Shown here piece by piece: positions 1 to 5,713 of a DNA stretch of 5,713 nt. The position numbers and the translations under genes are program-made. The stretch lies in the NCBI GenBank assembly GCA_013335275.1, contig JAAXVX010000100.1, forward strand, positions 1 through 5,713, written 5' to 3'. Source of the DNA: Bacteroidales bacterium. GTDB taxonomy: Bacteria > Bacteroidota > Bacteroidia > Bacteroidales > UBA932. Position 1 is the stretch's first letter; each line of letters starts with the position of its first letter. The notes beneath the pieces were generated by a model. The model was not told the origin of the DNA and ran no database searches. It was given only the letters and a program-made list of their open reading frames with translations.

Positions 1-624
1 CTGATACACATGTCGTTCATAACCGCCGGTGCAGATACATTGTTCGCCATTCTTGCCGGTATCGCAATTATGCCGGCAGTTTTCGCTTTCGGGATGCCTC
101 CGGCTCAGGGGCCAGGACTTGTCTTTATAATTCTTCCTCAGATATTTGCCCAGATGCCTTTAGGCAATATCTTTTCAATAGCTTTCTTCATTATCCTGTT
201 CGTTGCTGCAATCACATCGGCCATCTCAATGCTTGAAGTTGTAGTTGCCTATTTTATGGAAGAGCTTAAGATGACCCGCCGCACGGCCGTTATCGTAACC
301 TGTGTAATTGTTGCCATTCTCGGATCTTTGAGCTCGCTTTCGCAGGGCACGCTTAAAGAATATACCCTTTTTGGAAAGTCAATCTTCGACATCTTCGACT
401 ACACCACATCAAACATAATGCTGCCCGTTGGAGGACTCTTTATCGTACTGTTCGTTGGCTGGAAAATGAAGCGCTCCGATGTTCTTGACGAACTAACAAG
501 CGGAGGGACAATTCCTTTTAAACGCCACATTCTCGATGTAACAATGTTTTGCATAAAATTCCTTGCCCCCGTCGCCATCTCGTTTGTACTGCTCAACAGC
601 ATCGGACTGATAAAATTTTTCTAA
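1..624 (+). CDS. Sodium-dependent transporter of the NSS/SNF family, C-terminal part (5' truncated)
   Basis: Inner-membrane secondary transporter that would use the sodium gradient to import an amino acid or related small substrate; the substrate cannot be told. The reading frame is open from base 1 (Leu-Ile-His precede the first Met), so the start lies left of the window and 207 C-terminal residues are visible. Seen: a helix around residues 10-30, the extracellular signature AQGPGLVF near 35-42, and a helix around 56-86 holding AITSAISMLEV. The last matches LeuT helix 8, whose Thr/Ser pair contributes to the Na2 site. Further helices lie near 95-114, 132-158 (the DYTTSNIMLPVGG region) and 178-204. 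The protein ends after what aligns as helix 11, so it probably has the 11-helix form common in bacterial NSS proteins rather than LeuT's 12. The next gene is convergent, with repeat copy 1 in between. Family assignment is firm. Confidence 0.93.
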   Translation: MIHMSFITAGADTLFAILAGIAIMPAVFAFGMPPAQGPGLVFIILPQIFAQMPLGNIFSIAFFIILFVAAITSAISMLEVVVAYFMEELKMTRRTAVIVTCVIVAILGSLSSLSQGTLKEYTLFGKSIFDIFDYTTSNIMLPVGGLFIVLFVGWKMKRSDVLDELTSGGTIPFKRHILDVTMFCIKFLAPVAISFVLLNSIGLIKFF

Positions 625-680
625 TCCGCCGCCTGCTCCTGCTCTGCTGACATCTCCGACTCAGCACCACCCACGCACAA

Positions 681-792
681 TTTTCCCCAGGGGAAATTTG
701 TTATGCTTCAGCTATTCAGCATATTAACTAAAATTCATAAAACACATAAGCATCAGACTATATGCTCTTTAACAAATTTCCCCTGGGGAAAA
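681..792. repeat. 112-bp palindromic element, copy 1
   Basis: A 112-bp unit bounded by perfect 23-bp inverted repeats (681-703 and 770-792). Each arm begins TTTTCCCCAGGGGAAA and ends TTTGTTA. Each arm also contains its own 15-bp palindrome, TTTCCCC-A-GGGGAAA, so the element is a palindrome of palindromes. The 66-bp centre is AT-rich. It aligns without gaps to copy 2 at 1826-1937 with 15 differences in 66, against none in the 46 arm bases. It lies 56 bp after the transporter stop and 14 bp from the stop of the convergent gene at 807-1283, so it fills that convergent intergenic space. No target-site duplication is evident and no transposase is present. It could be a MITE-like element, a REP/BIME-like repeat or a bidirectional terminator. 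The repeat itself is certain; its nature is not. Confidence 0.95.
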
Positions 793-806
793 CAGGGCAC
801 GGTATG

Positions 807-1283
807 TTATTTTGTCAGTTTTTTGCTTTTCTCAATACACTCAATCAGCTTCTTAGCCTTTATTCCTGTGTAGCAAATATGTTCCGTTGTCTCTTCAAAC
901 TTGTGGGGGACAAAGCGGAAAAGCTGAACGGCAATAAATTCCCTGTCTGCGGTCATGATTGTCTCCATTTTACCGCCGCCGTTTTCAAGAAGGGGTAAAA
1001 TCGCTGCATCTTCTTCAAAGCCGCCTTTGACAATATTCTCTACTCTGGAAATTACCTCTTTATCAAAGTAGTAAGTTCCTCGTTTAATTTTGCTGCCGGT
1101 AAGTTTGTAGACTTCCTGCTTGGCCTTTATGGCGAAAACAATAATTCCGGTTAATAATAACAGCGTTCCTATAATGTTTAAGGAAAATATTAAAGCAACC
1201 ACTGCTGCGGAAACAAGTACAATTGTCAATGCCAGTACTCCGGCATTCATTTTTTTGGTTATCTCTATTTGATTTGCGTTCAT
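807..1283 (-). CDS. Small membrane protein with two N-terminal helices and a soluble domain, conserved-hypothetical type
   Basis: Function unknown. The 158-residue product has a short charged N-terminus, two closely spaced hydrophobic helices (about 13-34 and 36-53), then a Lys-rich boundary (KAKQEVYK) and a soluble domain of about 100 residues. The short turn between the helices and the positive charges on both sides suggest a hairpin with the C-terminal domain in the cytoplasm (inference). Tracts such as TGSKIKRGTYYFDKE, TADREFIAVQLFRFVPHKFE and a Lys-rich tail resemble hypothetical proteins I associate with Bacteroides and relatives, but I cannot assign a Pfam family. ATG at 1283 is chosen as the first ATG in frame; Met12 is an alternative that would keep both helices. 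No Shine-Dalgarno is seen. It lies 92 bp downstream of the gene at 1376-1777 on the same strand, with no obvious terminator between, so co-transcription is possible. Its stop is 14 bp from repeat copy 1. Confidence 0.82.
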   Translation of the reverse strand: MNANQIEITKKMNAGVLALTIVLVSAAVVALIFSLNIIGTLLLLTGIIVFAIKAKQEVYKLTGSKIKRGTYYFDKEVISRVENIVKGGFEEDAAILPLLENGGGKMETIMTADREFIAVQLFRFVPHKFEETTEHICYTGIKAKKLIECIEKSKKLTK

Positions 1284-1375
1284 AATGATAGTTTTTGATT
1301 ATAATAAATACGGAAAACACATCCAGTCCTTTTGCATTACAAATGGCTGAATGTTAAAATTATATAATCAGAAAA

Positions 1376-1777
1376 CTAAATGATTATCTCCCTGAGAGCA
1401 AAGACAAAATATCTTTTGTTGGGAGAAAAGTTAAAGCCGGGTAATTCATAAATATTCTGAGGTGCCGATATGAAATCCATAGAAAGAAGTCTCTCTCTGA
1501 TAATGGAATAGCCTCGTATTTTTGCGAGCAGGTTTGTTGATGCCGACCCGCCAACTGCCCTTGCCTGCTGAACAAAGTTAACTCCTCCGTTTTGAGCCTG
1601 CTGGGACAGCGCAGACATTTGCGAATTCACGGAAATGCTGTACTGACAATTTTCTGGAGTACCCGCCCCGTTCACATTTGCAACAGATCTTTCCTGCCTC
1701 TGAGGTACAATAAATACAACCAGCAGCGAGCAAAGCACCGCTGCAATAATTGCGTTTATGATTTTAGACTTGTTCAA
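1376..1777 (-). CDS. Small membrane-anchored hypothetical protein, TTG start
   Basis: Not recognised. The 133-residue product has an N-terminal Lys-containing segment and one hydrophobic helix (about 6-24), then PQRQER and a region rich in Gln, Ser, Asn and Gly (about 45-80). It ends in a segment with aromatic residues, finishing KRYFVFALREIII. This fits a protein with one N-terminal anchor and a periplasmic domain. Cys16 lies inside the helix without a good lipobox, so a lipoprotein is unlikely. The start is TTG: reading upstream in frame gives no ATG or GTG before a TGA at 1802-1804, and the first internal ATG would remove the helix. No Shine-Dalgarno is visible. Repeat copy 2 lies 48 bp upstream, so any promoter lies in that gap or inside the element. 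The coherent helix at the N-terminus supports a real gene, but the rare start codon and lack of a recognised family lower confidence. Confidence 0.6.
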   Translation of the reverse strand: MNKSKIINAIIAAVLCSLLVVFIVPQRQERSVANVNGAGTPENCQYSISVNSQMSALSQQAQNGGVNFVQQARAVGGSASTNLLAKIRGYSIIRERLLSMDFISAPQNIYELPGFNFSPNKRYFVFALREIII

Positions 1778-1825
1778 AGAATATCGTTTTGTGTATGTAT
1801 CTCAATTTTCCTGCCAAAGCGGCGT

Positions 1826-1937
1826 TTTTCCCCAGGGGAAATTTGTTATATATCAGTTATTCAACAAATTAACTAAAATCCATAAAACACATAAGTCTCA
1901 GGTTATTTGCAATCTAACAAATTTCCCCTGGGGAAAA
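1826..1937. repeat. 112-bp palindromic element, copy 2
   Basis: Second copy of the element at 681-792, exactly the same length and in the same orientation. The core arms are 1826-1848 and 1915-1937 and are identical to those of copy 1. Here the inverted repeat extends outward to 26 bp (1823-1848 with 1915-1940), because both edges carry an additional T/A and CG. Conserved blocks in the centre include ATTAACTAAAAT and CATAAAACACATAAG. Copy 2 lies 48 bp upstream of the TTG-start gene at 1376-1777 and downstream of the YfhO gene, that is, between two tandem minus-strand genes rather than convergent ones. The five A residues at its right edge (1934-1938) read as a T-tract on the minus strand, just after the hairpin at 1944-1977. 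Confidence 0.95.
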
Positions 1938-1977
1938 ACGGTCGGTCACGGTTGACCGCGCAAGGTCACCGTGAACC
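1934..1977 (-). terminator. Probable rho-independent terminator of the glycosyltransferase-YfhO unit
   Basis: A strong hairpin begins 11 bp after the YfhO stop. In plus-strand terms, CACGG (1947-1951) pairs with CCGTG (1969-1973). TGACC (1953-1957) pairs with GGTCA (1964-1968) around the loop GCGCAA, with T1952 bulged. An outer GGT/ACC pair (1944-1946 with 1975-1977) extends it past a bulged A. On the minus strand the stem is followed by GACCG and then TTTTT (1938-1934). The five-base spacer before the T-tract is longer than ideal, and the T-tract belongs to the edge of repeat copy 2. Its position and stability support termination. Confidence 0.6.
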
Positions 1978-1987
1978 TTACAGAAAA

Positions 1988-4522
1988 CTATGCTTTCTCC
2001 CGTCTCTTGTTATAAATCTCGCCTCCGATTCCGGCCAAAAGCAGTAAAATGAGCAATCCCGATGAAATTCTGGAATACATTGCGCCCTTGGTAAATGACT
2101 CCGGCTTGTATTTGAATTCAACTTTATGCGTTCCGGCAGGAACCTTAAGTGCCCTCAGAATAAAGTCGGCATTGATAATCTCGGCAGGCTGCCCGTCTAT
2201 ATACGCAGTCCATCCTTTAGGATAGTAAACCTCACTGAATACAGCAAGTTTTTCTGTCTGGGCAGTGTACTCGTATGTGAGTTCGTTTGGAGAGTAATAT
2301 GTCAGTTTAATGAATTCCGCCGGTGACGAAACAGTGTCTTTGATAAGGGAAGTCTGAGATGCCGCAATCAAAGTATCCGAAGAGACAGGCACAGATGTAG
2401 CAGGAATACCAGCAACCGCTGCCTCAAACTCTTTTGAAACAACTGCACTCCTGGACAAATCCATGGCTCCTATTCCGGCAATCTCCTCCGTAACGTTGCC
2501 TGCCACCTTTACCTCATTTACAAACCATCCGTTTCCAAGCGCATTGTGATTAACAAGCGGAGGATTCTGGGCTCCGATAACAATATACCGGGTGTTCAGC
2601 ATATTCAGGATAGGGTAGTTTCCAAATCTGGCCTGCGCCTCTTCCATGGTTTTTATACCGGTTAAATCCTTGCCAATCTGCTGCATTTCAGGAATAATAT
2701 AGTTGTCAATCAAATCCTGATATCTCTGAAGTTTTGCAGGACTGTAGCCTCCTATTGTCTTGTGGTGATAGCTCACATGAGCATCATTAAATGTATTTAT
2801 ACTCAAATCGAGAACCCTGTAATTTGGGTCTTTGTCCTGAAGAATCATTTCATCTACCGGCCTCTTTGAATATTGTTGCTCAAAATCCCTGTTCTTAACA
2901 AAATGTGAGTCGTTGAGATATCTCTTGTCCACGCTCCACATGTCGGCAATAATGAGCACACCCAGAATTGCAAACATATACTCTTTCTTAAGTTTGCCCA
3001 TGATTGTAAACCAAAGCGCAGCCCCGGCAAGAAGAATAAATACCAGAGAGCGGAAAGCATCCGCAGAGAGCAAAGATTGCCTGTCCTGAACCAATGCACC
3101 TCTGAGCTGTTCCGGCAACTGTGTATCCGAAGCGCCTGTAAACGAACCCGCCAAAGACGGAAGAATTGCCATTATTAATGAGAATCCTGCAGTTATTGCA
3201 AGTGAGATAATGAGCCCTGTTTTCACTTTCTTTTGGTCGTACTCTCCCTTGAGAAGTTTGTCCACAGTGAGGAATGCAAGCAACGGTATGGTTATCTGAA
3301 GAATCACCAAAATCATTGATACAGTCCGGAATTTGTTGTAAAGAGGAATATAGTTGAAGAAGAATTCCGTTACCGGCAAAAAGTTGGACCCCCACGAAAG
3401 CAGAAGCGCAAGCAAACTCACCGACGCAATCCACCACTTAGTGGCTCCTCTGAGCAAAATGAGCCCAAGAATGAAAAGGAAAATTGATATGGCACCAAGA
3501 TACATTGGACCGGCCGTAAATGGCTGAGGTCCCCAGTATAGAGGCATTTGTTTGATTATCTGTTCGGCACCCTGAAAGCCAGATTGAAGCGCCTTGTAGG
3601 ATTCCGAGTTTTTAGAAAGCTCTCCCACCGAAGAACCACCGTTGTAATTGGGAATCAAAAGGTTTGGAGTTTCGCCCGGGCTGTATGACCACTGTGTTGC
3701 ATAGGCAATTTCGAGACCCTTTTGTTCTGTTCCTTTTTCCTTTGCCAGTTCCGATCCTCCCCTCATTGTGTATTTCGAATACTCGTATGTTGGCCAGAGG
3801 TGGTTTATGTTTGTGGCTATTCCAATTGCTCCGGCAATTAAAAGATAAACCGAGGTTCTTAAAAACCGGAGGAAGTATTTGTCCTTAATTGATGTGTAAA
3901 GCAGGGCTATTGCATAGCCGGCAATGATTATTGCAAGATAGTATGTAATCTGGGGGTGGTTTGCCTTAATCTGGAAGCTGAGGGCAAATGCAAATAGCAA
4001 AGCCCCAAGCAGAGCTTTTTTCCGATAGGCATATACGACAGCCGCCAAAACCCACGGCATAAAGGCTATTGCCACCATTTTTGAGTTGTGGCCCACCTGA
4101 ATAAGCTGCATGTTGTACGAACAGAAAGAGATTGCTATTGCTCCAATTAGCGACAGCCACACATTCACTCCAAATGCAAGGAAAAGCAAGAAGGAACCAA
4201 TGAGGCTGATGAGCAGATAGCTTGGCGGGCGTTGCCCTACAAAGAGAATTTTATAGAGGTAGTCTGTGAAGTCTCCGTCGTAAACCACAGAAATTGTTGT
4301 GGCAGGCATCCCCGAAAACATTGAATTTGTCCAAAGCGCAGGGTCCTTATCCGGGTTTGCTTCGTTGTAAGAAATAATTTCGTTTGCCATTCCCCTCCAC
4401 GAAGCGATATCGCTCTGATTTACCACCTTCCCGGAAAATACCTGAGGGGTAAACATATATGCAATAACTATAAACGATAGTATTGCAATAAGATATGGCA
4501 GAATCTTTTTGTAATTAATCAT
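1988..4522 (-). CDS. YfhO-family polytopic membrane protein (GT-C-like)
   Basis: An 844-residue inner-membrane protein of the YfhO family (PF09586 type). Firmicute YfhO/GtlB proteins are required for glycosylating lipoteichoic acid on the outer side of the membrane. The substrate in Bacteroidetes, which lack teichoic acids, is unknown. Seen: helix 1 near 8-24, then a first outer loop with NQSDIASWRGMANE (Asp38 and Glu48 are candidate GT-C acidic residues), LWTNSMFSGMPA near 63-74, GHNSK near 143, KANHPQITYY near 184 and YSPGETPNLLIPNYNGG near 280. Many helices follow, then YNKFRT near 395, a long outer domain with NMLNTRYIV near 640 and YYPKGWTAYIDGQPAEI near 765, and a final helix near 815-835 ahead of a basic tail. 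The length is typical of this group. ATG at 4522 lies 4 bp after the upstream gene's stop, with no Shine-Dalgarno, which suggests coupled translation. An Ala/Ser/Val/Thr-rich stretch near 700-734 looks like a linker. Family is firm; enzymatic role is inferred. Confidence 0.92.
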   Translation of the reverse strand: MINYKKILPYLIAILSFIVIAYMFTPQVFSGKVVNQSDIASWRGMANEIISYNEANPDKDPALWTNSMFSGMPATTISVVYDGDFTDYLYKILFVGQRPPSYLLISLIGSFLLFLAFGVNVWLSLIGAIAISFCSYNMQLIQVGHNSKMVAIAFMPWVLAAVVYAYRKKALLGALLFAFALSFQIKANHPQITYYLAIIIAGYAIALLYTSIKDKYFLRFLRTSVYLLIAGAIGIATNINHLWPTYEYSKYTMRGGSELAKEKGTEQKGLEIAYATQWSYSPGETPNLLIPNYNGGSSVGELSKNSESYKALQSGFQGAEQIIKQMPLYWGPQPFTAGPMYLGAISIFLFILGLILLRGATKWWIASVSLLALLLSWGSNFLPVTEFFFNYIPLYNKFRTVSMILVILQITIPLLAFLTVDKLLKGEYDQKKVKTGLIISLAITAGFSLIMAILPSLAGSFTGASDTQLPEQLRGALVQDRQSLLSADAFRSLVFILLAGAALWFTIMGKLKKEYMFAILGVLIIADMWSVDKRYLNDSHFVKNRDFEQQYSKRPVDEMILQDKDPNYRVLDLSINTFNDAHVSYHHKTIGGYSPAKLQRYQDLIDNYIIPEMQQIGKDLTGIKTMEEAQARFGNYPILNMLNTRYIVIGAQNPPLVNHNALGNGWFVNEVKVAGNVTEEIAGIGAMDLSRSAVVSKEFEAAVAGIPATSVPVSSDTLIAASQTSLIKDTVSSPAEFIKLTYYSPNELTYEYTAQTEKLAVFSEVYYPKGWTAYIDGQPAEIINADFILRALKVPAGTHKVEFKYKPESFTKGAMYSRISSGLLILLLLAGIGGEIYNKRREKA

Positions 4523-4526
4523 AATC

Positions 4527-5713
4527 TCAAATTTTTCTCTCTGTTATTTCATTTAGGACTCCCGCAAGCCTGGAAGTAAGTTCCCGGCGCGAGTATTTCT
4601 CAATTTTCCCGGAAACAGGCGGAATCCCTGTCCCTTTGTATTCTTCATACCGGCGGTCTATCCATTCGGCAATATCCGCCTTGTTGTCATAGTCAAACAT
4701 CTTTCCGGCTTCGCACTCCTCAAGTGCAATGTCCATGTCTCCGCCTTTAGGTCCAAAACCAAGTATCGGCCTGCGGGCAGCAAGATATTCAAAGAATTTG
4801 CCGGTTAATATCCCTTTGGACTCCGGCTCCATTCCCCCCGAAAGCAAAAGTATCTGAGCACCCCTTTGCCAGTTGATTACTTCGGTATGCGGCATGTAAT
4901 CCATTATTTCCAGATTTCCGCCCAGTCCGTTGCTTTCAATGTCTTCAAGGATGGCGCCGTCTGTATGGCCAATGAGCCTTATTTTTAGGTCCTTTGCAAA
5001 TACAGAACTGTTACGAGCCCTCTCTGCCAGCACTTTCCAAAGTTCAGCAGGATTCTGGGTTCTTACGAAAAGGCCTGTATATGTGAGGGTAAAAGAGTTT
5101 TCCAGAGGTACGTTTTCAGTAGAAAAGTCGGCATTGTCGAACCCGTTGGTTATGATATGAACACCCATATCCGTCGCAGTCTCTGCCCATTTCGATTCGT
5201 TTTTCCGTAATGCACGAAGCTCTCTTCCTATTGTTCCGGTAACCGTCACTATTGCATCTGCACTTTCCACCACGCTTTTCTCAAGGATTTTGTGAATTGC
5301 AATAACAGGAGCCGAGTACCTCATGTATTTGAAGGTGTACATCTTTGTCCACGGGTCGCGGAAATCTGCTATCCACGGAATTCCCGTGGCTCTGGAAACT
5401 TTCTTTGCAATGAGGTGCATCGAGTGCGGCGGTCCGGTGCTGATAATTGCCTCAACAGGATTTTCCTTGAGGTATTTTTTGAGGAACCGTGCCGATGGAC
5501 AAATCCAGAAGGTTTTTGGATCCGGTATAAACATATTGCTCCGGATAAAGAGCGACAGTTTCTCCCTGAAAGGAACGGCTTTCGCTCCCGACCCGCCTGT
5601 GTTTATAAAGCCGGGCTTAAGAGCTTTCCCTCTCTTCCCGGTTAGTATTTTATAGATTGAATAGGGTTCAAATATCTCTTTTTTGACAACCTCGACACCC
5701 TGAGGAATTTCTT
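4527..5713 (-). CDS. GT-B glycosyltransferase (GT4-like), 5' end beyond the window
   Basis: Cytoplasmic or membrane-associated sugar transferase, probably retaining and nucleotide-sugar dependent. There is an internal Met at 5534, but the frame stays open to the window edge, and the added 59 residues (including IFEPYSIYKILTGKRGKA and PFREKLSLFIRSNMFIPDP) belong to the same family. The gene is therefore partial, with 394 residues visible and probably only the first strand and its glycine-rich loop missing. Seen: IISTGPPHSMHL near residues 89-100 and PWIADFRDPWT near 112-122 in the N-terminal lobe. The C-terminal lobe holds TLTYTGLF, LRLIGHTDG and ESKGILTGKFFEYLAARRPIL, the equivalent of the donor-binding E-x7-E/GKxFEYLA region. 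It is followed after 4 bp by YfhO, so the two are almost surely one transcript, pointing to envelope glycan synthesis. Acceptor and sugar cannot be determined. Confidence 0.9.
   Translation of the reverse strand, partial: EIPQGVEVVKKEIFEPYSIYKILTGKRGKALKPGFINTGGSGAKAVPFREKLSLFIRSNMFIPDPKTFWICPSARFLKKYLKENPVEAIISTGPPHSMHLIAKKVSRATGIPWIADFRDPWTKMYTFKYMRYSAPVIAIHKILEKSVVESADAIVTVTGTIGRELRALRKNESKWAETATDMGVHIITNGFDNADFSTENVPLENSFTLTYTGLFVRTQNPAELWKVLAERARNSSVFAKDLKIRLIGHTDGAILEDIESNGLGGNLEIMDYMPHTEVINWQRGAQILLLSGGMEPESKGILTGKFFEYLAARRPILGFGPKGGDMDIALEECEAGKMFDYDNKADIAEWIDRRYEEYKGTGIPPVSGKIEKYSRRELTSRLAGVLNEITERKI

Noticed and set aside
621..707. Short minus-strand open frame ending in a Glu/Gln/Ala-rich tail (GAESEMSAEQEQAAD, stop at 621-623)
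   Set aside because: It looks like a protein C-terminus and could be a gene remnant cut by repeat copy 1. However, it is under 30 codons, begins inside the repeat after a stop, overlaps the transporter stop codon and has no other support.
793..803. CACGGT a few bases beyond the right edge of both repeat copies (798-803 and 1947-1952)
   Set aside because: Six bases at different distances from the edge (5 and 9 bp) are too little to extend the repeat unit.
762..998. Plus-strand open frame across the right arm of repeat copy 1
   Set aside because: It starts inside the repeat and runs antisense through the gene at 807-1283, which has a far more protein-like composition. It is a shadow.
1350..1365. 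AT-only palindrome ATTATATAAT between the two small genes
   Set aside because: It has only A/T pairs and no following T-tract, and such palindromes are expected by chance in AT-rich DNA. Not called as a terminator or operator.
1284..1375. Possible Bacteroidetes-type promoter (TTTG ... TAnnTTTG) upstream of the gene at 807-1283
   Set aside because: A TTTG is present, but no TAnnTTTG-like box occurs at the usual distance of about 19-21 bp from it.
1592..1955. Two plus-strand open frames across the N-terminus of the 1376-1777 gene and repeat copy 2
   Set aside because: Composition is unlike a folded protein, they overlap each other, and one ends in translated repeat-arm sequence. No family resemblance.
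2854..3437. Open frames antisense or out of frame inside the YfhO gene
   Set aside because: Cys/Trp/Arg-rich shadows of the strongly supported YfhO reading frame.

Overview
The window looks like a chromosomal segment of a Bacteroidetes bacterium, probably in or near the Bacteroidales. This is inferred from three things. The long YfhO-type membrane protein and the adjacent glycosyltransferase are of the kind seen in that phylum. A small two-helix membrane protein resembles conserved hypothetical proteins of that group. The starts that can be checked have A/T-rich leaders without a Shine-Dalgarno sequence. No rRNA, tRNA, CRISPR array, integrase or transposase gene is visible.

Left edge (1-624, plus strand): the C-terminal half of a neurotransmitter:sodium symporter (NSS) family transporter, truncated by the window edge. 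Middle (625-1987): two small minus-strand genes for membrane-anchored proteins of unknown function (807-1283 and 1376-1777). They lie between two copies of a 112-bp element (681-792 and 1826-1937). Both copies have the same length and orientation, perfect 23-bp terminal inverted repeats and a more divergent AT-rich centre. A strong hairpin (1944-1977) sits between the second copy and the YfhO gene and is probably that gene's terminator.

Right part (1988-5713, minus strand): a two-gene unit with a GT-B glycosyltransferase, whose start lies beyond the right edge, followed after a 4-bp gap by an 844-residue YfhO-family polytopic membrane protein. The pairing suggests synthesis or decoration of an envelope glycan: a cytoplasmic sugar transferase next to a GT-C-like membrane protein that would act on the outer face of the inner membrane. 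The substrate cannot be read from the sequence.

The most unusual thing here is the repeat pair. No transposase is visible, so it could be a MITE-like element, a REP/BIME-like structural repeat, or a regulatory/terminator element. The two direct copies frame an approximately 1-kb two-gene module that may behave as a unit.
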